From Neocallimastix lanati (nom. inval.) (Eukaryota; Neocallimastigomycota; Neocallimastigomycetes; Neocallimastigales; Neocallimastigaceae), in contig JACVTC010000066.1 of NCBI GenBank assembly GCA_016946835.1, positions 767,501 through 831,500 of the forward strand: 64,000 bases of DNA, read 5' to 3'. The first letter of the stretch is position 1; each line of letters begins with the position of its first letter. Positions 34,611-45,757 of the stretch are shown piece by piece. Made by a program: the position numbers and the translations under genes. The notes beneath the pieces were generated by a model. The model made no database searches, had not been told where the DNA came from, and saw nothing but the letters and a program-made list of their open reading frames with translations.

Positions 34611-36044
34611 TTATAATGTAATAGAGCTGATAGTACCATCCATGTTATATTTACATAAGCAATTATTTAAGGGATTAATAAATAATCTATAATCAACTAT
34701 AGTTTTTAAATTAATTAGCATGTCATAAAATGGTTCCTCTTTTTCTACAATTCGGAAATCAATTAACAATGAAAGCTCATTAATTTTCACAGGTATCCTA
34801 ACGACTATTCCTTCAGAGTATTCATCGTCTCTAGTGGCAAGCATTATTCTACCACAACTATGACCAACAGCGGTATATTGGTATGGTAGAGAATTATAAT
34901 ATTTTTGTGACATAATATTTAAATTACTACACGTATCAATAAGTAATTTTCCAGATACACCATCAACAGAGGCATCTACCATTGCAATATCCTCCTCTGT
35001 TATTTCTGTACTTTTACTTTTATAGTTATGATCAACGTTATTAACTAATGTTGTAGTAGCAACTACATTATTAATAGCGCCAACAACATTAGTGGTGGCT
35101 TTTTCTAGTTTTAAACCTTGGGAAACTTGACTTCTTATTTTAGGCGCAGCATTCCAAAGCTGTCCAAAGGTAATATTACACTTGGTATTGCTTAAATCAT
35201 CCCATACATCATATTCCTTATAATTAGAAAGCATTTTAATAATTCGATTTACCCGAGGTATTTTCATACTATTATTATTATCATTATTATTATTATTATT
35301 ATTAATACCATCTGTATTAATTAATTTATTTAATATATTTTTATTATTCGTTACATGATTATTATCGATAATAGTTTCATTATTATTAATATTAATAGTA
35401 TTATTATTATTAATATCATTTACGACTGGGATTTTTCTAATAGTTCCATTGTTACTATTATTAGGATTACCAGTATTATTATTATTATTTTTATCTTTTT
35501 TTCTTTCTCTAGTTTGGTTAATTTCCCTTGGAGCTTCTACATTATCAACTTTTGAAGTTATTTCCTCTTTATTAGTAATTAAGTTTACATTAGACTGACT
35601 GGATGATGCAGTTTCGAATTCTTTAGAATTAGTACTAGATTTCAAAAATCTTTCTTTATCACGTATTGCTTTTTCAATTTTCTTTTCTTTATTGATATTT
35701 GGTTGCATAATTATTGATGTTTGCAACTGTTTCTTATGAGGTATCACCTCTTCAGTTTCCAATTCTCTTTCTTTTCTTTTTCTTAATGCAGGAGTGTTTA
35801 TAGGTCGTGGATTATCACGTAGGCTTTTATGAATTTTCCTTCCTTTTCCATTATCTAACTCAACATCACTTTCATCAAGTTTTCTTTTTGCCGCACCGAC
35901 AAAATATTCTCCTACCTGATCATGACTTTTGATAGTATAATCCACTCTGTAGTCTTTACTTTCTGCATCAGAAGAATTGGAAGTATATTTTAATGAAGCT
36001 ATTTTTTTGATGGGAGTGCTTCCTCTCCCTTCTACTGGTTTAAA
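34611..36044 (-). pseudogene. Pol of element A, N-terminal and protease part
   Basis: Entered by -1 slippage at 36038-36044: FKPVEGRGSTPIKKIASLKY, then KRKLDESDVELDNGK, KSLRDNPRPINTPALRKRK, a charged and Asn-rich linker, and YDVWDDLSNTKCNITFGQL. The protease motif reads KLLIDTCSNLNIM: D-T-C in place of D-T-G. The frame ends at 34611 in a frameshift relative to C; a second frameshift near 34475 precedes RT (the intervening segment LKKLEGLPPMEYIHK is in another frame). It matches the same region of C throughout. Confidence 0.75.
35995..36044 (-). promoter_or_regulatory. -1 frameshift signal of element A
   Basis: Heptamer TTTAAAC (36038-36044) in gag frame, then CAGTAGAA (8 bases including the gag stop). 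Stem 1 is GGGAG (36025-36029) with CTCCC (36012-36016). Stem 2 is GAAGC (36018-36022) with GCTTC (35995-35999). Loop 1 is two bases and loop 3 twelve bases, a standard H-type pseudoknot. Confidence 0.8.
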
Positions 36045-36993
36045 GGTCCTTTGGAAAAAATCTGTTTCTTATTTTCTTCTATAATGGCTTGTAGTTTGGG
36101 ACAATGTTGTTGATAATGTCCAGGTTCCTTACAGAAGAAACAGGTTTTGACGGTAGAGTTTCTTGGTCCACGTGTAAGGTTCTCCCTTTCACTTTCATCA
36201 GAAACTTTTCTATTGTCCCTGTTTTCATAAGTATTTCTTGGTGGTGAACTACGACTCTTATTATAATTATTATTATTATTATTGTTGGAAACATTTCTAT
36301 TAGGACTTGGTACACGATGTAACCTCACAGCAAGTCTATCCACTTTTTCTGCAATTTCATAAGCTTTGAAAGTGGTATATCATCAATTAAAGTTACTCTT
36401 TTCCAGGCCTCAATATTATTCTCAAGTGCATCAGCATAGTCCAAGATACTGATTTGTTTTTTGTGAGTTTTATCTAATTTTAAATATAATGTCCGATATC
36501 TTTTATTAAAATCCCTTACTTTTTCATTTCTACCAATTTTAAGAGCACGCAATTCCCTTAATAAGGTATTCTGATCTTCCTTTGCCCCATAGAATACTTC
36601 AAGAGCGTTGACGATCTCGACAAAAGAAGGATAACGGTTAGTTCTAACACTATCATTACTAGAACTACTTGAACTAGTAGAGCTACTGGTGCTAGATCCT
36701 GACATCTCACCAGTATCAGTGGAACCATTCAATTCTACATCTTCTTCTGCTGTAGTAGCAGGTAGTTCTAATTCTTGGATAATTTGTCTTGGTTCACCAG
36801 TAGACGTTAATAGGCAAGCAACAAAAATAGTTTTTGGATCAGTGATATTTTGTAATTGGATCCATAACTCAATTTCAGAAGCCCAAGATTTTATATCCAA
36901 ATGGTCCTTGTTTAATTTATCAACATATTTTAGTTCCTTTTTAAGATTTTTAAATGAAGGAACATTAGTAGTATCATTAGTAACTGAAGCCAT
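36032..36993 (-). pseudogene. Gag of element A with CCHC knuckle, one frameshift
   Basis: Start ATG 36993 (MASVTNDTTNVPSFKNLKKE) is chosen by alignment with the Gags of 1 and C. The capsid-like segment SWASEIELWIQLQNITDPKT and ACLLTSTGEPRQ is followed by a Ser/Thr-rich spacer and LLRELRALKIGRNEKVRDFN. The frame shifts near 36357 (one A missing at the SKAxxIAEK motif). The downstream frame has a Ser/Asn/Arg-rich tail and the knuckle CFFCKEPGHYQQHC, ending KGPLNQ and TAG at 36032-36034. An equivalent frame without the shift exists in C. Confidence 0.8.
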
Positions 36994-37051
36994 ATTTCTT
37001 GAGTAGAAATTATACAGTAATATAGGTAAAATATTCAAAATAAAAATAATA

Positions 37052-37099
<48 letters not shown>

Positions 37100-37150
37100 A
37101 GTATGTTATAGATATATATAATATAGTATTAGAATTTATAAGTTTACAAA

Positions 37151-37246
37151 CACTTCAGAGATTAGATAAAAAAAATAAGTAAAACACTTCAGAGATTAGA
37201 TAAAAAAAAATAAGTAAAACACTTCAGAGATTAGATAAAAAAAATA

Positions 37247-37254
<8 letters not shown>
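37151..37254. repeat. Three 34-base direct repeats
   Basis: Three copies of CACTTCAGAGATTAGATAAA followed by an A-run and TAAGTAAAA. The copies differ only in A-run length. Confidence 0.85.
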
Positions 37255-37282
<28 letters not shown>

Positions 37283-37363
37283 TTTTATTTTATTTTGACA
37301 TCCAGGATTAAAATATTTTATAATTATTGTTTATTAAATTATATCTTTATAGTTATTTATATG

Positions 37364-37572
37364 AGGTTCGAAATACACTTCGACCACCTACAAGAAATAT
37401 ATTTTTAGGTTCGAATAACACTCGACCACCTAAGGAAATTTTATATTATTGGTTCGAATACCTTTCGATCACCAATAGAAGATATAATTATATTAAGGTT
37501 ATAAGCTCGAATGACACTTCGACCACTTATAATGATAATTATTTGGTTCAAGATACACCTCGACAACCAAAT
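37364..37572 (-). repeat. Five tandem covarying hairpins in leader of element A
   Basis: Hairpins lie at 37364-37389, 37405-37433, 37448-37476, 37499-37532 and 37541-37572. Each has an inner TCGAA/TTCGA-type stem around a six-base loop (ATACAC, TGACAC), a two-base one-sided bulge (CC, TC or CA) and an outer stem whose sequence changes with complementarity kept: AGGT/ACCT, TTAGGT/ACCTAA, ATTGGT/ACCAAT, TTATAAG/CTTATAA, ATTTGGT/ACCAAAT. A weaker sixth lies near 37612-37639. Confidence 0.75.
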
Positions 37573-38552
37573 CAAACAGGTAGTAAAAAAAAAATATAGT
37601 AGTCTTTCTTCTTTGGCTCAATTTCACTTAACCACAGAGTAAGAACAGTAAACAAAAATTTTTTTTTTTTTTTTTTTTATTTTTTTGGAATTCAGTACAC
37701 TAGAATTTCTTATATGTAGGACGGAATAAATTAATCGCTAAATTAAAAAAATTAATAAGGAAAATTTATAAATATTTCTTATATATATATTATTAGCTTT
37801 ATATTATTTTCGGATCCGCAGATTCTTTACAGGGCCGTTCGACCTCCACTATTGAACCGTCAGAATAGTGAATATAACAGAGTAGTGTGTGCCTGTACGA
37901 ACACGGGACCTTACCTCTTTTTCTATTCTGTTATCACTTGTATCACTAAACCTTATTCAATAATGCTCTACTACCTCCCTATGTGTAAAGCAATCCTTCT
38001 CCTATTCTCTAATATAAACGTCTAATTTTTATATCTATATATATCAACAGTCTTGGTATCAATATATAGATACTATATATATGTATATATTTATAAATTT
38101 GAATTTATAATTTCAATTATAATATAATTTAGTCGATAATATAAATACGAATTACTATATACACTTAATTGTAACAAAGCCTTAAGCTAAGGAGTTTTTC
38201 ATCCAACAGCCGCCGATTACAATAAGTTATAAATTGTATAAAAGTATTCTTATATTAATGAATAAATGTATAATATAATTAAATTATTATTCTTACTAAT
38301 TAGTACTTGACAGGAATAAATATTTCAAAGTTTTATATCACACTGTTTCTCTTGCACAAACAGAAATATAACAACTTTGTTGAATGAAATTATTTATCCA
38401 ACTAATATAGTAAGGACGTAGGTGCTACTTTAAATTATTAATATTTATTTATGTATATATTATATTTCTATATTATTGTAAAAAAAATTTTTTTTTTTTC
38501 AATCAAATAAAATTATTGTGTATGTTTTAATATTAGTTTTTAATTTTGAAAT

Positions 38553-38569
38553 CCCCGATATCTCCACCA
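38553..38569 (-). promoter_or_regulatory. Primer-binding site of element A
   Basis: Complement TGGTGGAGATATCGGGG, identical to elements 1 and C, seven bases from the LTR. Confidence 0.8.
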
Positions 38570-38576
38570 AACTTTA

Positions 38577-39685
38577 TGTTATGGCTCGAGGAATTCAAAA
38601 AAAAAATTATATAATATTAAAACACAAAAAAAAAAATAATTTTATTCTTTCACAATAATTTTTATTTATTTATTATATTTTTATTTTAATTTTTATTTTA
38701 TTTTTATTATTATTTTTATTTATTTATTTTATTTTTATTTATTTATTTTATTTTTATTTATTTTATTTTATTTTTATTTTTATTTTTTTTTATTATTATT
38801 TTTATTTATTTATTTTATTTTTTTTTTTTTTTTTAATTTTTATTTATTTTTATTATTTCTATTTTTTTATTTTCTTCTTTTTTTTTTTTTTTTTTTTAAT
38901 TTTTATTTATTTTTATTATTTCTATTTTTTTATTTTCTTATTTTTTTTTTCTCTCCCCTAAAAGGGGGTTCCAAGGTAGTCAATTTATATCTTTTTGAAG
39001 ATATAAAAGTAGCAAAGCCTCTGGAAGTAGTTGAAGAGATGGAAAAACAATAGATTTTTAAATCTTATGGATTATTTCCTTATTGTAATAAATAGAAATT
39101 TTATTATTTCCTAATATTCAAATTAACCAAAATAAATCTATAATATAAAAGATGCATTATAGATAAGAATTAAACAAAAAAAGAGAAGCAGTATTACAAT
39201 AAAATTGAATACTTTAACTTAATTTTGATACTAATTTAATATGTAATCTTATATATTAATTTGAATGACATAATAGAAAATAAAATACATTTATTAATAT
39301 ATGAAAAATCTTTTACAATTTTAAATACAGAAAATTTTATTTTATTTGTTTCTTTCATTTCAATTATTTCTTAATTCGAAAGACAGAAATATTGATAAAG
39401 TTATTTAAGTTGTTTATATACAGGAATTATTCCTTATTTAGAAAAATAATACTAAAAGTAATTAGTACTATGTTATTGCTAAACTCTCATAAATTTAATT
39501 TACCTTTATAAGGAATGAACATAAATTTAAATTAAATTTTATGTATAAACTTAAATTTTCAGATCAAATAATATAGTAAAATTATTAATGTAAAGAATAC
39601 ATAAATTTATTAATATTTTAAAAATCACCTTGACTATATTAAAAGGTTTTTAATAAGAATCAATTTAATACTTCATTCTTTATCA
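38577..39685 (-). repeat. 5' LTR of element A
   Basis: 1109 bp; same as 30653-31822 except for a shorter T-rich tract. It is followed by ACAA, then G and the next repeat. Confidence 0.85.
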
Positions 39686-39690
39686 ACAAG

Positions 39691-41472
39691 TGATTTATAT
39701 CTAATATTCTTAATCTACAAAAATTAAATTTTGTAGAAGTGAATAAAAGGATAAATACTGAATAAAATTGATTTAAGAAATTTAAAAAAAAAAATAAATA
39801 TGTTTTATTATTAAACACAAAAATGCTTTATAAAAAAATTTATTTTTATTTTAATATTAATCTTTAATTATTTAATAATTAATTTTGTTTAAATTAATAA
39901 AATAATTGTTAAAACTAATAAAATAATAAAATGAAATATTTATTATTTAAACTAATTTATTTTAAATTTTAATAATAAAATTTATTATTAATAACTAATA
40001 AAATATATAATAATTTATCAAAATAATTAATAATCATAAAAATTGATTATTAAAAACTAATAAAATATCTATAATAATTTATTAAATAATTAATAATCAT
40101 ACTTTTTGATTATTAAAACTAATAAAATATTTATAATAATTTATTAACTAATTAATAATAAAGAATAATTTATAAGAAATATTTACATGTTTTTATATTT
40201 TTCTTTGATTTTAAACTATTTACATTAAAAATAATAAAATTAATAAAAGAGAAATAAAGAATAATTTATTATTAAATTAAACAATATTTACAATTAAAAT
40301 GTTAATAAAGATGAGTTTTAAAATGTTATTTTAATTACAATTTGTTTATAAAAGTTGAGTTATAAAATAAATAAAATAATCATTATTTTAAATAAAGGTA
40401 ACTTAAAAAATTATTTAACTATCTAATTTTAATTTTGCGATGTTTATAAGTTTGTTTATTTGTTATTTATAATTTATTAAATTTGTTTATTATTTTGTTT
40501 ATTTGTAGTCTTAGAATAATATTATTTATTAATTTATTTTAGTTTTTAATTAAAATTATTAATGATTAATTAATTTATTATTATTTTATTTTAATTATTT
40601 TTATTTAATTAATTTTTCTTAAATATGGATTTAATTTTTTTGTTTAGAATGGATTAATTTTTGGGTTAAGTTAGACAGAATGTTAAAAAGTAAACAGATT
40701 GAATTTAACGAGGAATCAGGTTGATATACCTATATAATATAACTATATAGATATAAGTAAATTACTAAAATAAAAGAGTTATAAAGTTAAATTTGTTAAT
40801 TTAACACTTAATTAAAACTAATAATTGGTTTGATATGATAAAAATTTTTATTTATTAATAAAAATATATAGTTATATTATAATAGGTTAACTATAACCTT
40901 ACAAAGAACAAAAAGATAAATTTGAATTTTCTTTTTATACTTTGTAGGTTTGAGAATATTGATAATAATAATATAAAGTTGATAATAATAATATTTAGTA
41001 TAAGAATATGTTTAATATAAATAAATTATATTTTTTAATCTAATATATTAGCTAATATATATAATATAATATTAAATTTAAATATTTAATATAGTAATTA
41101 ATAATTAATAATTAATTAAATCAATATAACATAAATTAATACATAAACATTAATTTATGAATCAAGGATGACATGACCAAATGATTCATGTTAATAAATA
41201 TTTTATTTATTAATAATATTTAAGTTTAATATGATATCATTAGAATCAGTAGGCCTAAGCTGGTCCTAAGATGATCAAATAACTTATAATATTATAAAAT
41301 AAATAAAATTTAAAGAATAATTAATGAATTATAAATTTTTATTAATTATTTTGTTTTTAATAATTTTAATTGAAATTAATTGAAATTGAAATTTAATTCA
41401 GTTGTAATTTCAACGTTAGACAGAATTTGTTTTTTATTATTTATTTTAATTTAATAATTTTGTTATTTATCA
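39691..41472 (-). repeat. LTR-N, F-type, reverse orientation
   Basis: Bounded by ACAAG on the left and CAAG on the right, with ends TGATTTATAT and TTATTTATCA. The complement has the LTR-F features in order: GTTGAAATTACAACTGAATT (about 41424), a TTAGGCCTA block (about 41255), and the long ACAAAGTATAAAA hairpin (40892-40950). At 1.78 kb it is too long for one LTR-F, so the left half (39691-40400) may be a second fragment. There is no coding. Confidence 0.4.
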
Positions 41473-41479
41473 CAAGCAA

Positions 41480-42036
41480 TGTAAAAGGTACGTTTATTAT
41501 TAACTAAAATAACGAATAATAACTAAATCTAAAGGCTAAGATAACTTAACACCTCTCTATACGAGTTGTTAATAATAAACACTATATTAATTAATTCAAT
41601 AACTATTACTTCTTAATTACACTAGAATATAGCGCAGCACTTTATAACTCTATTTGTTATCAGTTGCTGGGCTTACACTGCGTAATATATTTTATTTAAT
41701 AATTATATTTTATTTATTAATATTAATATTTATAATAACAATTTACGTTAATAGTAACGCTAGTGCGTTACAGTTACAAGTTCAATTATTATTTATACAT
41801 GTCAATAATATTATGATTGGTAAATAATTTAATTTATCTTAGTTTACTAATCACTAAATAAAATATATTTAAATAAGTATTTAACTATATAATTAATTAT
41901 AAAATAATAAAATTTAATGTACGAAAATAACAAAAGATTTTATTTGATTAGCCGAAATTGCTAGCTGTTTAGAGATACGTTACGTAACCAAAGAACTATC
42001 ATTGGATAGGCTTGAAGTTACCATGTATCTGTTACA
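41480..42036 (-). repeat. Solo LTR-I, reverse orientation
   Basis: 557 bp; the complement runs TGTAACAGATACATGG to CGTACCTTTTACA and is almost identical to the chromovirus 3' LTR at 16456. The left flank is CAAGCAA; the right flank is disrupted by LTR-B copy 2, which inserted across its end (ACAA at 42034-42037). Only CAA is shared by the flanks, so no clear duplication. Confidence 0.7.
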
Positions 42037-42037
42037 A

Positions 42038-42823
42038 TGGTATGGTTCATATAATTTTAGGAATATAATAATAATTAACACAAATAATAAAATTACAATA
42101 AAAAATAATTTGTTTTAAAATCAATATTTATTTATTTAAATTTATAAAAGAAAAATAATAATATAATTATTTATTTAATAAAAAGAAAGTTATTGATTAT
42201 ATTCTATTTCACTAAAAATTACATGTATTTATATTTTTTTATCAAATTAAAATTTGTAAAGCCTAACTATTTTTTTAATAAACTAATTACTAATTATTTT
42301 TATAAATAAAACATTTAAATTGAAATTGAATTATTATTTTAGTTAATAATATTATTGTTATAAATAGTAGTTATATATTATTGAATTATTAATTATTTAA
42401 TAATAGTTTAATACTAATATATATAAAATAAAAATAAAGAGATTATACAGAATATTTTATTGTGGTTTAGTTAAATTTAGTAATTAAAAATAAATTTAAA
42501 TTGATAACGAAAATTTTAATAACTAATTAAATAGATTTGATTATTTTCAATATAACATAATACAAAAGAAATATAATATTAATATATTAAGTGGGCAAGG
42601 ACAATATTCTTGGCTAAAGATTTTTAATACATTATAATGGAATCGGATCGATAATTCAAAAAGGAATCATAAGTTAATTAGTGATTTATTAACTAAAGAT
42701 TTCTATTTAGTAATATTTGAAGAATATTGGAAAGTTCCAATTATATAGAATAGAATAATCTATAAGGTTAGAATAATTTATATTATTCTAGCACAATTAA
42801 TATTATTTGTTCATTCTGTATTA
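42038..42823. repeat. Solo LTR-B, copy 2
   Basis: 786 bp with ACAA on both sides (42034-42037 and 42824-42827). It is near-identical to copies at 28976 and 60196. Confidence 0.8.
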
Positions 42824-42827
42824 ACAA

Positions 42828-43783
42828 TGTAATAATTTAATTAAAAAATTATAATTAAATTATTAATCATTAATATTAGCTCTAACTGCTAATATTAAAG
42901 GTTTAGAAAAGAATCATACTTACCTATGGTTCTTTCTAATTATCGAGTTTATTATAACGAATTATAATAGACGAAACACTAAAATTGATAAGGAAAAGTT
43001 TTAATTATAAAATTTGTTTTATTAAAATAATTTGTTTTATTATTTATTAAAAATTTTAAATGTTAAAACTTATTGTTATTATTATTATATTATAATTGTT
43101 ATAATAATAACTCTTGATTTCTCAAAGAGAACTCAAGAGCCTTATTTATACTTTTTTGTCAAAATAAGGTTAAAATCAAAAGGGGTTCTAATCTTAACAA
43201 ATCTCTTATCTAGGAAAAGACTAGAAGAAAAACCTAGATAAGTTTTTTGATCGATATTCTATCCATATCGATCATCGCGTTAATTAAGTAAAACCGATTA
43301 CTTTTAAGAAGTAATTGGAAAAACCTTAATTAACCGATTACTTAATCTAATATAATGATCGAAAATATAAGAATAAAATAATGAAAATTATTTCGATCAT
43401 AAAATTTAAAATTTAATCTATTTAGTTCTATTTTATAGAATTTTACATAAAAATTATAAAACAATACATTAATAATAAAATACATGATTAATACAATACA
43501 AAATACATGATAGAATACAGAATACATTGATAAAATACAGAATAGTGTTTTAGTTTATGATTTAATAAGTGAGAGAAAACTAAAACTAATAAATTTAATA
43601 ATTAAGTGAATAATTAAATAAATTTAATATTATTTTAAATGTATAAAAATTATTTGATTAAATAAATTTTTAATATTAAACTAAATAAAATTTTAATATA
43701 TAATTAAATAAATTATTAATTATAATTAATTGTATAAATGAAATATGAGTTAAATAAAAGTTATATTAATTATAACCTAACTA
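42828..43783 (-). repeat. LTR-L with three hairpins
   Basis: It starts TGTAATAATTTAATT beside ACAA and runs to LTR-F. The complement has TATAAATAAGG and then the hairpin CTCTTGA/TCAAGAG (43111-43139), CTTATCTAGG/CCTAGATAAG (43205-43242) and GATCGATAT/ATATCGATC (43249-43273). These match three hairpins of L' at 17568-17731 with compensating changes. ATACA-type short repeats lie at about 43460-43550. There is no coding. Confidence 0.45.
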
Positions 43784-44534
43784 TGTTGAAATTATAACTG
43801 AATTGAAATCTCAATTTCAGTTATTTACATTTCAATAATTAAAAATATTATTTATTTAATTATAAATAATATATATATTTAAATAATTAATAATTAATAT
43901 AAATTCTTGTTTAATATTTAAAGGGTTATCTTAGGCCTAATAATCCTGAGAATATTAATAAATAAGGTTTATATTAATAATTAATTTCAATGATACATTT
44001 GACGTCACGTGTATTTTATTTATATTATGTTTTTATATATGTTTACAACATATCTATATTAAATTCAATTATTCAAATTAATTATATAATTAAATTTATC
44101 CTTATATTTTATTATTATTTATATTATTATTATCTTATAATTAAATATTATTATTATGTAACTTACAAAGTATAAAAGAAAGATGTAAAAATCTATCTTT
44201 TATGTTCTTTGTAAGGTTATTGTAAAATTACGTTAATAGTAATATATTATAGATATTTTATTATTAAATAAAATCAATAAATTTAAAATCAAATTAATTT
44301 GATAATTCTAATTATCAAAGTTTATTATAAATAAATTTTCATTAAACTAAACATTTAAATATTTATTATTATAATAATATATCTATATAGTATATTACTA
44401 TATAGACATATCGACTTAGTGAATATTTTTATTAAAACATATTATTTTATTTAAATTTAAATTATAAATTATATCAAAATCTTAACAAACTAAGAAAATA
44501 TAATTATTTTGTTAAAAATAATTATAGATTCTTA
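43784..44534 (+). repeat. LTR-F
   Basis: It runs from TGTTGAAATTATAACTG to GATTCTTA, followed by CAAACAAG and element C. Features are AGGCCTAATAATCC (about 43935), TGACGTCACGTG (44000-44011) and a long hairpin with TATAAAA (44161-44215). Partial copies are at 5366, and diverged reverse copies are at 8355 and 39691. Confidence 0.55.
44000..44215 (+). promoter_or_regulatory. CRE/E-box and TATA-hairpin of LTR-F
   Basis: TGACGTCA (44000-44007) overlaps CACGTG (44006-44011), consensus sites for bZIP and bHLH factors. About 150 bases on, CTTACAAAG (44162-44170) pairs with CTTTGTAAG (44207-44215), ATAAAAGA with TCTTTTAT and AGAT with ATCT; the TATAAAA box lies in the stem. A promoter role is inferred. 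Confidence 0.4.
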
Positions 44535-44542
44535 CAAACAAG

Positions 44543-45551
44543 TGGTAGACTCGGGGTTGACACTTAGATATTTAAAATCAAGCAGGGGGGGACGGGTATT
44601 ACCCTGCTTTGATTTTAAAAAAAAAAAAAAAATAATTCTTGATTAAAAATTATTTATTTTTTTTATTAATATAAAAGTTTTTTATTTAAAGTACACACAT
44701 TTAATTTTTAAGAAATTGTTACAATATTTATATTTTTTTATAAATTTAAAGTATAATTAATTGTTTATAATTTAAGTAATTTTATAGAATTATTGAATTA
44801 ATTTTATATCAATAATTCATTTTTGTTTTAATTTTTATAAATATAATAATATAATATTCAAATATAATTTAATTAAAAATAATTATAAAATAAATATATA
44901 GAAAATAGTTTTTACTATTTTCCGTGATATTTTTAAGTTAAATAAATTGTTTTTAAAGATTAATATAATAAATTTAATAATCTTTAATTATTTTAAATAA
45001 TACTTGTAATTATTTTCAAAATAAAATAAAATTTTTATAATATTTAATTAATAAATTTGATAATAATAATTTTTATAATAAGTAAAAATTTTTAATAATA
45101 ATTTTTAATAATAAATTTAATTAATAATCTTAATAATTTTATAATAATATTTAATAGTTATAATATATAAATTTTTATAATAATATTTAATAATTTTAAT
45201 AATTTTATAATATTAATAATTTATAATAATTTTTAGAATAATATTTAATTAATAATTTTAATAATTTTATAATAATTTTTATAATAATATTTAATTAATA
45301 GTTTTAATAGTTTAGTATCTTAAAAGTATAATTTTAATATTTACAATTGTATTTTAATATACATATATTTAATAATATAACAATAAAATAATTAATTAAA
45401 ATTTATTTACATTATTTACAAGTTAAAATTAATTTATATCAAAATAAATTAAATTTTATTATTAAGTTTAGGTTATCAAGAATATAGGAAAGTACAATTT
45501 AGTAAAGAATTATTAATAATAAAATAAAGGTTATTAATTCATTCTTTACCA
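44543..45551 (-). repeat. 3' LTR of element C (LTR-C)
   Basis: It runs TGGTAGACTCGGGGTTGAC to TTCTTTACCA. A G-rich hairpin lies at 44574-44616: AAAATCAAGCAGGG pairs with CCCTGCTTTGATTTT with one bulged base. Partial third copy at 20644. Confidence 0.9.
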
Positions 45552-45574
45552 TGATGCCCCCTCTAAAACTCAAG

Positions 45575-45757
45575 CTACATCGAAGCTGAGTTATACTTGA
45601 CTATATTCTTCAAATGAACATTTCTATTCATTTGAATTCCAGAATTTGGATCAGCCAAGGTAACCGTATTAAATTGTTTTTTTATAACTTTAAGAGGACC
45701 AACAAAATAAGGTTCTAGTTTAGTTCTTGAAAAATTTCTAACTAGAACTAAATCACC
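45575..45757 (-). pseudogene. Integrase C-terminal tail of element C, after the stop
   Basis: Sixty in-frame codons follow the TAA at 45758-45760: GDLVLVRNFSRTKLEPYF, GPLKVIKK, then NRNVHLKNIVKYNSASM and TAG at 45575-45577. This is the GPF/Y module found at the same place in A, D and E. In A the codon matching the TAA is GAG (Glu), so one base change explains the stop. Without readthrough this tail is lost from integrase. Confidence 0.75.

Larger units (their letters stand above)
36994..38552 (-). other. Structured leader of element A
   Basis: This 1.5 kb holds three 34-base direct repeats (37151-37254, CACTTCAGAGATTAGAT plus an A-run), poly-T tracts (37055-37090, 37256-37282, 37660-37686), five to six tandem hairpins (37364-37640), and a relatively GC-rich island at 37810-37930. 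38030-38550 is AT-rich with nothing recognisable beyond short palindromes. There is no coding. Confidence 0.6.
30653..39685 (-). mobile_element. Ty3/gypsy element A, full length, decayed coding
   Basis: A minus-strand element of 9.0 kb: 5' LTR 38577-39685, primer site 38553-38569, 1.5 kb structured leader, gag 36993-36032, pol 36044-31846, 3' LTR 30653-31822. Target duplication ACAA (30649-30652 and 39686-39689). Outside a T-rich tract of variable length, the two LTRs show no difference I can find over about 730 bases. Yet gag and pol carry three to four frameshifts and two stops, which is unexpected for such young LTRs. Confidence 0.85.

Noticed and set aside
37151-37254. CRISPR-like spaced repeats
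   Set aside because: The three units are head to tail with no unique spacers, in a fungal retrotransposon leader.
37327-37599. Possible small protein in the leader of element A
   Set aside because: The frame runs through the tandem hairpins; the covarying stems explain the sequence better than coding does.
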